From Diphasiastrum complanatum (lineage: Eukaryota > Streptophyta > Lycopodiopsida > Lycopodiales > Lycopodiaceae): a DNA stretch of 64,000 nt. The stretch spans positions 1-64,000 of the forward strand of contig MU831911.1 in NCBI GenBank assembly GCA_029204225.1, read 5' to 3'. A program made the translations under genes and the position numbers. A model generated the notes under the pieces. The model did no database searches and was not told where the DNA came from. It worked only from the letters and a program-made list of their open reading frames with translations. Positions within the stretch are counted from its first letter, which is position 1, and the number at the start of each line of letters is the position of its first letter. Shown one piece after another: positions 23,632 to 33,994 of the stretch.

Positions 23632-24441
23632 ATGCAGGTTGTAGGCTCTGAAGTACGGACAGGGACAGCAAGTTTCTGTTTGTGGAAGCTTATGATCAGA
23701 TTTTGATGTTTAGTTGATGTTTAGTATGCTTAACATCACAATTTCTATCATTTTTTCAATCTAGATGTGCATAACTTCCATGGCCAAGATCTTTATGAAA
23801 CTTTAGCATCTTTTGGATCTGAGTTTTTCACATGGTATCAGAGCATTAGGCGGCCAAATGTGCAGGTTTTGCCAGATTTAGAAGAGATTTGTGGGCGAGT
23901 TTGCTTTTGTAGCATTCCAATCAAGTTTCTAGCTAAAAATCTTGTTGATTTATGTGTAGAAATTGGATCTTTGTGATCAAAACATCATTTGTATGCATTT
24001 CAATTGAAGTAGGGCGAATTCCCTCTGTACTTATCAGAATAAGGAGACAAAAATTGTTTTGGAAAGAGGGAGATGCAAGATCCAACAAGATCCTATTAGT
24101 TTTCCATTCTAGCATATAGTTTTTTGATTCAATTTCTTGCTTCTTCATGTCAAAAACTTCAAAATTGATGTAACCCTCTGATTTTCAGTTTGCTGAATGA
24201 TTCAAGAGTGTATTTCAATCTTAGGAGTGAGGGAAAAGCAAGTATATTGAGGTTTGGTCTTGGTTTGATCAAGAAATCATAAAACTAGTGGCTAAAATTA
24301 AGGAAAAAGTGAGGAAAAGAGAGAAAAAGTAAGGTTTTAGGTTCCAAATCTTTGTGATTTCTTCTTGTGTTTCATTTGTTGATTCAAGAGAGTGCTTAGT
24401 GCATTGGAACAGGTCAAAGATCAGAGATCAATCATTGCAAC

Positions 24442-27400
24442 ATGGCTACAAATGGAGGCTACATGTTGGAAAGCAATGATAGGCTTACCTCCCTCAACTA
24501 TTCTACTTGGAAAGTAAGGATGGAGTCTTTGCTTGAGATGAATGAGTTGATGGATATTGTTGTAGGTGTGGAGGAGAGACCTTTGGCACCTCAAGAACAA
24601 TTGAGGTATGACAAGAGGGCAAAGAAAGCCCTTCACATGATCAAGATGAATGTGACAAATGAGCTTATCAAAGAGGTTGGTAAGTGCACATCATCTAGTG
24701 AAGCTTGGGAAGCCTTGAAGAAGGTTTATGAATCCAAGTCTACTTCTAGAGTGTTGACTTTAAGAAGGCAAATCTTTTCTTGTATGCAAAAGAAGAGTGA
24801 GAATGGACATGCTTTTGTTTTGAGAGTTAAAGCATTGAATGATGAGTTAGCATGCATTAATGATGGCATAAATAATGAGGAGCTTGTTCAAGTGATTCTC
24901 AATGGCTTGTTGGATGATCATGCTAATCTTGTTCAAAGTTATGCTATCCAAAAATGTTTACCAAGTGTTGGAGACTTGCAAGAGGTCTTGTTGGCTGAAG
25001 AATTCAGGTTGCAAGCAAGAGTGGGAGCATCTTCTACATCTCAAGGAGGAGAAGAGGAGGCAATGTTCTCTAAAGGCAAGTTCAAGGGCAAAGGTAAAAG
25101 CAATTGGTCTAAAGGGCAAGACCAAGGTGAGCACTCTACTTTTGGCAAAAAGAAGGATAGATCTAAGCTAAAATGTTTCTATTGTGGAGTCAAAGGGCAT
25201 TTTGCTAGTGATTGTTTTAAGAAAAAGAGGGATCAAGGGGAAAAGCAAACCAATCTAACTATTGATGAGGGTGGGGATGAGCTTCTTTCAAATGATGCTT
25301 TTGTTATGTCATCTTGCTTGTTGGCTAATCATGGAGACATTGATCCTTGGTGGATTGATAGTGGAGCCACTTCTCATATGACATATCATAAAGAGTATTT
25401 TTCATCTTTAATGGCATTTGATGGTGATAGGAAGGTAATCTATACCGCAAATGATGGTGAGTGTGCAATCAAGGGGATTGGCACAATTCCTATTTCACTT
25501 TCTACAAATAGGAATATAGAATTGAAAGATGTTTTGCTCATTCCATCCATTACCAAGAACTTACTTAGTGTAAGCCAAATGCTTGACAAAGGATTCAAAG
25601 TTGAGTTTGATGGTGATGCTTGCTTGATCAAAAAGGGGTGTAGTATCATTGCAAAAGGGAAAAGGCAAGGGAAATTGTTCAAGCTTGATGCATGTGTTGT
25701 TGCTAACCAAGTTGGATGCATGGCAAATGAACAAATGTCAATTCAAGAGGTATGGCATAAAAGGATGGGACATCTCAACTACAAGGCCTTGGAGGTAATA
25801 GCCAAAAAGGAGGTAGTAAGGGGACTTCCCAAGTCTCTTACTTGCTTGAATCATGTTTGTGAAGAATGTGCTTTGTCTAAATCACATAGATTGCCATATA
25901 CTAGATCTATATCTAGATCTAAGATGCCTTTTTCTCTCTTGCATTCGGATATTCATGGTGTTACTACAATTAGCAATGGAGGTGCTAAGATGTATGTAAC
26001 TTTCATTGATGATTTTAGTAGATTTTGTTGGGTTTATCTACTAAAGAGCAAGGATGAGGTGTTTGATGTGTTTGTCAAGTTCAAAGTTGCTATTGAGACT
26101 CAATTTACAACCAAAATCAAATGCTTGAGGAGCGACAATGGTGGTGAATACATTTCTAACAAATTCAAAGCCTTTTGCGATGAGCATGGGATCAAGAGGG
26201 AGTACACATGTCCAAGAACACCACAACAAAATGGAGTGGCCGAGAGGAAGAATAGAACCTTGTGTGAGAGTGCAAAGGCAATGAGATTGAATGCTAATCT
26301 TCCTAAACCTTTTTGGAGTGATGCTTTGTTGTGTGCAAATTTCCTATGCAATAGATGGCCAAGTGTTGTATTGGAAGGAAAAACCCCTTTTGAAGCTTTG
26401 TTTGGTACGAAGCCTAATGTCAAGTTTCTAAGAACTTTTGGATGCATTTGCTACTTCAACATTACTCTTGATGATAGAACTAAGGAGGATCCATCTTCAA
26501 GAAAGGGCATTTTTGTTGGTTATAGTGAAGTAAGCAAAGCATATAGGATTTATGTTCCTTCAATCAAGAAAGTGTTCACAAGTAGGGATGTCATTTTTGA
26601 TGAAAGTAACATTCCAAAAGTTGTTTCAAGTGATGATGGTGTTGTTGCAACTAATGTGCTTGATGACAATGGAGTTGATGACACATTGGATGTGGATGTT
26701 GAAGAAGCCTCTTCAAGTCAAATTCCAAGGAGAACTCCAAGGCATAAAGTGAAACCCTCAAGGCTCACTTATGATGGCAAAGGTAAGCAAGTGGTGGATG
26801 GATCCAACTATGCTTTCCTAACTTCTTTTGATGTACCTTCATGTGTAGATGAAGCAAGGCAAGAAGAGGAATGGATCCAAGCAATGGATCTTGAGTTTGA
26901 AGCACTTATGAAGAACAACACATGGAGATTGGTGGAGCTTCCAAAGGGCAAAAGTGCAATTGGATGCAAATGGATCTTCAAGGTAAAGACAAATCAAGAT
27001 GGATCTATCAACAAGTTGAAGGCAAGGTTGGTGGCTAAAGGTTATGCTCAAGAGCATGGCATTGACTATGAGGAAACCTTTGCACCCGTGGCAAAGATGG
27101 TGAGCATAAGAGTAATCATTTCCCTTGCAACTCTTTATGGATGGGATCTTTGGCAATTAGACATTTCTAATGCTTTCTTGAATGGTGATCTTGAAGAGGA
27201 AGTCTACATGGAGCAACCCGAGAGCTATGTTTCTCATAGCAAGCCTAATCATGTGTGTTTTCTACAAAAAAGTTTGTATGGTCTTAAGCAAGCACCAAGG
27301 AGTTGGTATGCTAGGCTTAACTCTTTTCTACTTTCTCAAAACTTCACTATGAGTGAGTATGATCATTCACTTTACTTTAGAATTAGTGCTAATGATGTTA

Positions 27401-28392
27401 CAATCCTTCTAATTTATGTGGATGACATTATTTTAAGTGGAGGGAACAAGGAAGATATAGAAGATATCAAGAAAGCACTAAAAAAGGAATTTGAAGTGCA
27501 TGATCTTGGTCTTTTGAGCTATATCTTAGGAATAGAAGTAATTAGAACTTCTCAAATCACTTTTATTTCACAAGAGAAGTATGCTATTTCTATTCTCAAT
27601 AGATTTCATATGGTAGATGCAAATCCTATTGATACACCTATGGAATCACATGTAAAGCTAACTATAAGAGGTAATGAAAGATCCTTCGAGGACATTACTC
27701 TCTATAGGAAGCTAATAGGTTCTCTTATATATCTAACCATCACAAGACCTGATTTATCTTATTGTGTTGGTAGATTAAGCCAATTCATGCAAGATCCTAG
27801 CATAGAACATTGGAAACTAGGAAAGAGGATCTTGAGATACATCTCGGGAACAAAAGATTTTGGCATTGTTTATAGAGGCTCATCACCTAACTTATTTGGT
27901 TTTTCAGATTCAGATTTTGCAGGAGACCTTATGGATAGAAAATCCATAAATGCACATGCTATTTTCATAGGTGATGGAGCTATCTCATGGATGTCGAAGA
28001 AACAAGCAACTATATCACTTTCTTCTAGTGAGGCCGAGTACAAAGCTTTGACATCATGCACAAAGGAGATGGTGTGGATCAAGAGGATGATTATGGAGCT
28101 TCATTTGCTGGATTTTTCAGAGAGTCCAATCATCTTTTGTGACAACCTTTCAGCCCAAAGTCTAGCAAGCAATCCGGTTTTCCATGCAAGGAGCAAACAT
28201 ATCGAGGTGGCTTACCATTTTGTGAGAGAACAAGTGTTGGCAAAAGAGATCAAGCTTGAACATGTCCCATCAAAGGAATGTGTGGCTGATATCTTTACCA
28301 AAGCATTGGGAAAGGACTTATTTTTCAAGCATAGAACAAGTCTTGGTGTACTTTCTAAATCTATGCTAAAACTAGTTGAAGAGGGAGTGTGA
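24442..28392 (+). CDS. RE3 gag-pol polyprotein, intact
   Basis: 1316 codons, no stop. Approximate order by residue: gag to about 230; zinc knuckle CFYCGVKGHFASDC about 244-257; aspartic protease WWIDSGATSHMT about 304-315; integrase HHCC region about 435-480; integrase catalytic core with HSDIHG about 500, DDFSRF, and SDNGGEY through QQNGVAERKNRTL; reverse transcriptase with GCKWIFKVKTNQDGS, LDISNAFLNGDLEEEVYM and IYVDD about 990; RNase H with DSDFAGD about 1154 and SSSEAEYKAL; C-terminal VADIFTKALGKD. Integrase before reverse transcriptase defines the copia order. The start ATG (AACATGGCTACAAATGG) matches that of RE4 and lies about 600 bp after the primer-binding site. The stop overlaps the 3' LTR. 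Gag and Pol share one frame, so their ratio must be set by processing, splicing or stop-independent means. Confidence 0.97.
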   Translation: MATNGGYMLESNDRLTSLNYSTWKVRMESLLEMNELMDIVVGVEERPLAPQEQLRYDKRAKKALHMIKMNVTNELIKEVGKCTSSSEAWEALKKVYESKSTSRVLTLRRQIFSCMQKKSENGHAFVLRVKALNDELACINDGINNEELVQVILNGLLDDHANLVQSYAIQKCLPSVGDLQEVLLAEEFRLQARVGASSTSQGGEEEAMFSKGKFKGKGKSNWSKGQDQGEHSTFGKKKDRSKLKCFYCGVKGHFASDCFKKKRDQGEKQTNLTIDEGGDELLSNDAFVMSSCLLANHGDIDPWWIDSGATSHMTYHKEYFSSLMAFDGDRKVIYTANDGECAIKGIGTIPISLSTNRNIELKDVLLIPSITKNLLSVSQMLDKGFKVEFDGDACLIKKGCSIIAKGKRQGKLFKLDACVVANQVGCMANEQMSIQEVWHKRMGHLNYKALEVIAKKEVVRGLPKSLTCLNHVCEECALSKSHRLPYTRSISRSKMPFSLLHSDIHGVTTISNGGAKMYVTFIDDFSRFCWVYLLKSKDEVFDVFVKFKVAIETQFTTKIKCLRSDNGGEYISNKFKAFCDEHGIKREYTCPRTPQQNGVAERKNRTLCESAKAMRLNANLPKPFWSDALLCANFLCNRWPSVVLEGKTPFEALFGTKPNVKFLRTFGCICYFNITLDDRTKEDPSSRKGIFVGYSEVSKAYRIYVPSIKKVFTSRDVIFDESNIPKVVSSDDGVVATNVLDDNGVDDTLDVDVEEASSSQIPRRTPRHKVKPSRLTYDGKGKQVVDGSNYAFLTSFDVPSCVDEARQEEEWIQAMDLEFEALMKNNTWRLVELPKGKSAIGCKWIFKVKTNQDGSINKLKARLVAKGYAQEHGIDYEETFAPVAKMVSIRVIISLATLYGWDLWQLDISNAFLNGDLEEEVYMEQPESYVSHSKPNHVCFLQKSLYGLKQAPRSWYARLNSFLLSQNFTMSEYDHSLYFRISANDVTILLIYVDDIILSGGNKEDIEDIKKALKKEFEVHDLGLLSYILGIEVIRTSQITFISQEKYAISILNRFHMVDANPIDTPMESHVKLTIRGNERSFEDITLYRKLIGSLIYLTITRPDLSYCVGRLSQFMQDPSIEHWKLGKRILRYISGTKDFGIVYRGSSPNLFGFSDSDFAGDLMDRKSINAHAIFIGDGAISWMSKKQATISLSSSEAEYKALTSCTKEMVWIKRMIMELHLLDFSESPIIFCDNLSAQSLASNPVFHARSKHIEVAYHFVREQVLAKEIKLEHVPSKECVADIFTKALGKDLFFKHRTSLGVLSKSMLKLVEEGV

Positions 28393-29040
28393 AAAATTGT
28401 CAACTAGTAGTATTTTCCTAACTTGAGATTTTGTAGGCCTATGGCCAAATAAAAGTTAGAGATAGGTTCATACATGTATGTAGAGGCCCAAAGTATGTGT
28501 ACACTACTTTTGAGGTCACATTAATTAGAGGAGGTCGAGTGTGGAGCTCTTCTATTGGCTCATAATTTGGTGCATTCCTATTTGACCAAATTTCTAGGTA
28601 TATGGGTGAATCCTATTGGACCCCAATTTTAGCCTATCATAAGACAAGTGGCCAAGAGGCACTATGGCTGCTATAAATAGCCATCTCCACGAGTATGTAC
28701 ACATCTCATTTTCATTCTATTGAATGAATGTTATGCTCTTTGAAGGTCCATCTTCTTCTCTCTCACTTTTTTGTTCATATCTTGCATTCTAGCCACTAGA
28801 ATTGTGATTTCTTTGTTGCTATGGCTTCACACGTGTGAAATGCAGGTTGTAGGCTCTGAAGTACGGACAGGGACAGCAAGTTTCTGTTTGTGGAAGCTTA
28901 TGATCAGATTTTGATGTTTAGTTGATGTTTAGTATGCTTAACATCACAATTTCTATCATTTTTTCAATCTAGATGTGCATAACTTCCATGGCCAAGATCT
29001 TTATGAAACTTTAGCATCTTTTGGATCTGAGTTTTTCACA
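28388..29040 (+). repeat. RE3 3' LTR
   Basis: 653 bp, identical to the 5' LTR by eye; followed by target duplication ATTAG at 29041-29045. Confidence 0.95.
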
Positions 29041-30906
29041 ATTAGCATGTAGTCTCATTTCCTTGGCACATTCACAAAGGGTTCTATTCTTCCTCTCGGC
29101 CACTCCATTCTGTTGTGGAGTCCTAGGACTAGACATCTCCCTCTTAATCCCATGTGCTATACAAAAGTCTTTGAACCTATTTGAGGTGTATTCCCCTCCA
29201 TTATCAGATCTTAAGCATTTGATCTTTGTATTGAATTGGTTTTCCATTTCATTCTTGAACTTGACAAATGCAGCAAACACTTCATCCTTACTTTTAAGAA
29301 GATAGATCCAAGTATACCTACTAAAGTCATCAATGAAAGTTGCATACATCTTTGCCCCACCATTGCTAGTTGTACTAGAAGAATGAATATCAGAATGCAC
29401 AAGTTGAAAAGCTTCTTTAGATCTAGAAGTAGATCTAGAATAAGCAAGTCTATGAGATTTGGACAAGGCACAATGTTCACAAACACTATTGTTTGCAACA
29501 AGACTTTTAGGGAGACCAAGAACAAGCTCTTTCTTTGCCATTACCTCCAAAGATTTGAAGTTGGGATGGCCCAACCTCTTGTGCCAAACTTCTTGGTTTG
29601 TCAATTGCTCCCTAGCCATACATCCTTCATGATTAGAGATCACACATGCATCAAGCTTGAAAAGTTTACCATGCCTCCTACCTTGAGCAATCAAGGATCC
29701 ACATTTACTTATCAAACATGCATCTCCAATGAACTCCACATCAAGTCCTTTGTCAATCATTTGACTTACACTAAGCAAATTCTTAGTGATTGAAGGAATG
29801 TACAAAACATTTTCAAGATTTGCTTTCCTATTTGTTGAAAGGGAAATAGGAATAGTGCCTATGCCTTTGATGTCACATTGACCATCATTTGCAGTGTAGA
29901 TGATGTTACCTTCTCCCTCATAAGACAATAAGGATGTAAAGTATTCCTTATGTCTTGTCATGTGAGATGAGGCTCCACTATCAATCCACCAAGGATCATT
30001 ATCATCTATGTTGGCTAACAAACTTGAAGTCATAACAAGTGATTCACATGTGTTATGTTCTTCCTCATCTATTGTAAGATTTTCTTGCCTCTCTCCTTGC
30101 TCTCTTTTCTTCTTATAACATTCATTTGCAAAATGACCTTTTATCCCACAATAAAAGCACTTGAACTTTGACTTATTGTTCTTAGTAGAAGAGGAAGAGG
30201 AAGAGTGATCATCATGATCAAAGTTACCACCTTTGGACCATTTCCCTTTGCCTTTACCTTTGCCCTTGAATTTGTCTTTTGTGAAGAAAGCCTCTTCACC
30301 TCCACCTTGCAAGGATGCACCATCAAGCTTTGATTGCAACCTATGTTCTTCAGCCAATAAGATTTCTTGCAAGTCAACCACACTTGGCAAGACTCTTTGA
30401 ATGGCAAAACTTTGCACAAGGTTAGCATGTTCATTTAGCAAACCATTCAACATAACTTGGACTATTTCACCATCTTTTATGTTCTCATCAATGCATGCTA
30501 AATCATCACTTAGGGACTTAACTCTCAAGATAAATGCATGAGCACTTTCACCCTCTCTTTGCCTACTAGAAAATATTTGTCTCCTTAGGGTCAATACCCT
30601 AGATGTGGACTTTGATTCAAAGAGCTTCTTTAAGGCATTCCATGCCTCACTTGCACTTTGACACTTTCCAACTTCCTTGAGAAGTTCATTTGTAACATTC
30701 ATTTTAATGATATGAAGAGCCCTTTTGGCCTTCTTATCAAACCTTTGTTGCTCTTGAAGTGTGAGAGGTCTCTCTTCAATTTCTGCAACTATGTCCATGA
30801 GTTCATTCAACTCAAGTAAGGACTCCATCCTCACTTTCCAAGTAGAGTAGTTTGATGAACTCAACCTTTCACTAGACTCTAGCATGATCCCACCATTGGA
30901 AGCCAT
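29041..30906 (-). CDS. RE4 gag-pol, 5' part (gag, protease, integrase)
   Basis: Begins with ATG at 30906 (MASNGGIMLESSERLSSSNY), the same start context as RE3. Domains: gag; zinc knuckle CFYCGIKGHFANEC; protease WWIDSGASSHMT; integrase HHCC (VWHKRLGHPNFKSLEV and a CEHCALSKSH pair); catalytic core with HSDIHS, DDFSRYTW, SDNGGEY and QQNGVAERKNRTLCE. It is open for 622 codons to codon AAT at 29041, where RE3 interrupts. Past that point the frame runs a few residues into RE3 LTR sequence. With 21087-23174 it would make a product of about 1317 residues, the same size as RE3's. Confidence 0.92.
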
Positions 30907-31955
30907 GATTCTAATGTTTCTTCAACTTTTAGGTTCTGTCCTAAAGCACTTAGCACTCACTTTTCTCTCAACAAATGATAGATAAAGAGATCTATGAAGA
31001 TTTAGGACCCTAAAACACTTCTATCTTGAACCTAGATGGTTTCCAAGCATAGAAAGGAAGATTGAAACACATGCAACACTTTGCACACACTAAGAATGGA
31101 TTACAAAATCAAACCAACCTGAACACACTCTTGCTTAAGCTCTCAAACTTTCCAGCAAGTGACCAAATCAAGTTATGGTGTGAAGAGTTACTTGCATTCT
31201 TAGAAAATACCCAAAACTAGGATGCCAAGATTACCTAGTAATGAACAAACTTGATCAACATATGATCAACACACTAAGATATTGATTCAACCTGTAAAAC
31301 CACATGTAAACCACACTTCTAAAAGTTTATAAACTCCAGCAAGTGATAAATACAAGATTTAGAGGTGAATGAATGAGCACACTTAGTGAATCACAAGACT
31401 AGCTTCACTATCTTGTCAAATCTTGGTGTTTAGATGTAGATCTAAGATCACTTCACATGAGAATGTTCCTCAACCTGTTAAGAACCTGAAAACACACTTG
31501 CATAATGGTTAACACCTTCCAGCAAATGCTCCAATCAAATTACATAAGGAGAGTTACTTACATGCTCAACAAAGTACACCAAAAATTATGCCAAAATTGA
31601 TGACAATCTTTACAATATGCTCTTCACAATGGAGCTTACAATATGTTTACCCAAAAAAGGGGATCTTTCATCCAAATAGGATTGAAAAGAACATTGTTAG
31701 TATTGAATATGCACAAGCCTCACAATCACAAATGATTAAGTGTTATGATCTGATCCAAAATAGTTTCTTTTCAGCCTCTGATCTTCAATAGACCTGAAAT
31801 ATGCTTTTGATCCACAAGTTCAACTCACAAAACAAAGGTTAGTAAGATTTGATCAACAAAGCAATGCAAAATCATGCTAGAACTTGATCAAACATCCAAA
31901 TATCACCAAAAATGGAATACTTACTGTAAATAGAAGCCAACCAGCTCTGATACCA
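30907..31955 (-). other. RE4 leader between primer-binding site and gag
   Basis: About 1.05 kb of untranslated leader, longer than the ~600 bp in RE3 and RE1. It contains a loose internal repeat: blocks with TCCAGCAA, AACCTG and TTACTTGCAT-like words recur about every 180 bp. Open frames here are short and unrelated to pol. Confidence 0.55.
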
Positions 31956-32610
31956 TGTGAAAAATACAGATCCTAAGTGGATCTAAACTCCAAGATCATT
32001 GGCTTGAATGCTTGCACTCCAAACTACATAAGCTAGGAATTGGCAACACATTCTATGCTACCTAGAATGCAAAGAACTTGATCAAAAAGCATTTATCACA
32101 AATGGAAACTTCCATAAACATCAAGTGCGGCCCAAAATAACATTATACAGTCCATAATACATCAGCCTATCACTTTTGGAAAGCACCTAAGATCATACAC
32201 AATAGCTTGAAGACAATACACACAACAATGCTCTCAATGGAGGAAGAAACAATGACAATGATCTATTGATCTCAATGAAGCATACAAAAGGTTTCTCCAA
32301 CCTGTTCTCCATGACTTCCCTACTATTTATGGATGAGGAAGATGACTCTCTCTCCTCTCTCTAGAAGGTACTTGACCCTAGATATTCCCTATATAGGAAA
32401 AATAGCTAAAAATGGCTTATATGACCAAAATACATCAAAATGGTCTCATTTTGAAGGGTATGAAGTTTGACACTTCATCATACTGAAAAAATACAGTAAA
32501 TAAAAACATTGTGGCCTGGTTCACACGTGTGAAACTCCAGAACCAAAACTATTTACAATTTTAGCCAATTTAGGCCTCAAACTAGCTAGGAAATGTTGAC
32601 AATTTTCACA
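31956..32610 (-). repeat. RE4 5' LTR
   Basis: 655 bp, paired with 20437-21091; palindrome copy at 32520-32533. Abutted on its left by the primer-binding site. Confidence 0.93.
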
Positions 32611-33299
32611 AAAGATCCTTCATGGATATCACTTTGTTTAGGCAACTTATAGGTTCCTTAATGTGGATCACTATAACTAGACCAGATCTTAGCTTTTGTG
32701 TATGTAGGTTGAGCCAATCCATGCAAAAGCCATTGAATATCCATTGGAAAAAGGCTAAGAGGATTCTAAGATACATCTCAGGTACATTGGATTTTGGGAT
32801 TCTATATAGAGGAGATGTGATTAACCTTCATGCATTTAGTGATTCAGATTTTGCAGGGGACAAAAGGGATAGGAAATCAACTTTCATAGGAGAAGGTGTG
32901 GTTTCATGGCTTTCAAAAAAGCAAGAAACTATATCTCTATCTTCAACCGAGGCCGAGTACAAAGCTTTGACAACCACTACAAAGGAGGTACTTTGGATCA
33001 AGAGATTATTGGTGGAACTAAAGATCATGGATTCAGAGGAGGCACCAATCATCTACAATGACAATATATCAGCCCAACACCTTGCATCTAACCCAATCTT
33101 CCATGCAAGATCTAAGCACATTGAGATATGCCATCACTTTGTGAGAGACATGGTGCAAGCCAAGGAGATTGCTTTGGAGCATGTTCCAAGCAATGAATGT
33201 GTAGCTGATCTACTTACTAAACCACTTCAAAAGACACCTTTTATGAAGTTCAGATCATCACTTGGAGTGATAAGTAAAGCAATGATTGAACCAAGCTAG
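32611..33299 (+). pseudogene. RE2 pol, 3' part (RT end and RNase H)
   Basis: Continues RE2 after RE4. The shared AAAGA keeps the frame, so DDER joins SFMDITLFRQLIGSLMW. RNase H follows (FSDSDFAGD, SLSSTEAEYKAL, NDNISAQHLASNPIF, HARSKHIEICHHFV, VADLLTKPL), with a stop at 33297. About five residues are missing after DRKST relative to RE3. This end is open, but the upstream parts are broken. Confidence 0.9.
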
Positions 33300-33313
33300 A
33301 TAGTGAGGAGGAG

Positions 33314-33994
33314 TGTTAAAAATTCACAATTCTAGCTTGACTAGTTTTGGTCATATGACTTGTAAATAGTTAGATGGTCATGATGTGGCTTGTCACACGT
33401 GCCAAATAGCATAGGATTCCATTCATAAGGATGTTCTCAAGTAGACCTAAGTGTTAGAACCTTTGGAATGAGTCCAAATTATGCTTAGATACAAGGGAGA
33501 AAAAATAGGAGCTATTTTTGGTAATTTTTGCATTGTTGAGGGATCTCCAAGATTCCAACCCTAACTTGGTAGGGATGAAAGATCCACCAAAATTAGCATT
33601 AGGGATAGGTTTAGGGCTACTCATACCTGCCCAAAACCGTGATGGATCATGTATATATAGGTGATGATATCTCACCAAAATCAATCAAGCAATTTCATGT
33701 TTTTCTCTCATAATGGTGCAATTGCTCTCTATGTTCATAATTGTTTGAGTACTTGTGATTACTAATGATTACAGGATTGAATGTAGGTCTGGTGTACAGT
33801 ACTCAGACTGTGGGAGGCCGTACTTTCACACGTGTGAAGCCTTCTTCAAGGATTTGGGCCATTTAGTGAGGTTCAAGCATAGATTTTTGATGGATTTTGA
33901 TGGTTCAACTTGTGCTAATCTTATGAAATCATAATCTATTGTTTCCCTCATCATTTCAAGTGTTTTAGGATCCTTATTTGCTATAATTTTTACA
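33314..33994 (+). repeat. RE2 3' LTR
   Basis: 681 bp, paired with 15690-16369; includes a GG insertion in GTAGGTCTGG and one fewer T in the CATGTTTTT run compared with the 5' LTR. Confidence 0.93.

Larger units (their letters stand above)
23180..23832 (+). repeat. RE3 5' LTR
   Basis: 653 bp, identical to 28388-29040. TATA box TATAAATA at 23464-23471; palindrome at 23618-23631; a pyrimidine-rich stretch between them. Confidence 0.95.
23180..29040 (+). mobile_element. RE3: complete, apparently intact copia retrotransposon
   Basis: 5861 bp. LTRs 23180-23832 and 28388-29040, 653 bp each, identical in my base-by-base reading, flanked by target duplication ATTAG (23175-23179, 29041-29045). Primer-binding site TGGTATCAGAGC begins at 23833; purine tract GAAGAGGGAG abuts the 3' LTR. 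One uninterrupted gag-pol frame lies between. Identical LTRs and an intact frame mean a recent insertion. It is inside the RE4 integrase, in the opposite orientation, and carries all functions an autonomous copia element needs. Whether it is transcribed cannot be seen. Confidence 0.97.
20437..32610 (-). mobile_element. RE4: copia element, minus strand, containing RE3
   Basis: LTRs 20437-21091 (3' LTR) and 31956-32610 (5' LTR), each 655 bp, TGTGAA...TTCACA, flanked by AAAGA (20432-20436, 32611-32615). The primer-binding site is at 31944-31955, seen on the plus strand as GCTCTGATACCA. LTRs differ at only two sites in my reading (G/A in GCCCAAAATA[G/A]CAT; C/T in TTCTCCA[C/T]GAC). Without RE3 and its duplication the element is about 6.3 kb. 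It lies in the RE2 pol gene in the opposite orientation. Confidence 0.95.
15690..33994 (+). mobile_element. RE2: copia element with RE4 and RE3 nested inside
   Basis: LTRs 15690-16369 (680 bp) and 33314-33994 (681 bp), both TGTTAAAAATTCAC...TTTTTACA, flanked by target duplication GACAC (15685-15689, 33995-33999). Primer-binding site TGGTATCAGAGCC starts at 16370; a purine tract GTGAGGAGGAG precedes the 3' LTR. LTRs differ by 8 substitutions and 2 small indels in my reading. Without RE4 and its duplication the element is about 6.1 kb. It lies in an exon of the CACTA transposase, and removing it with one GACAC restores the reading frame there. Confidence 0.95.
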
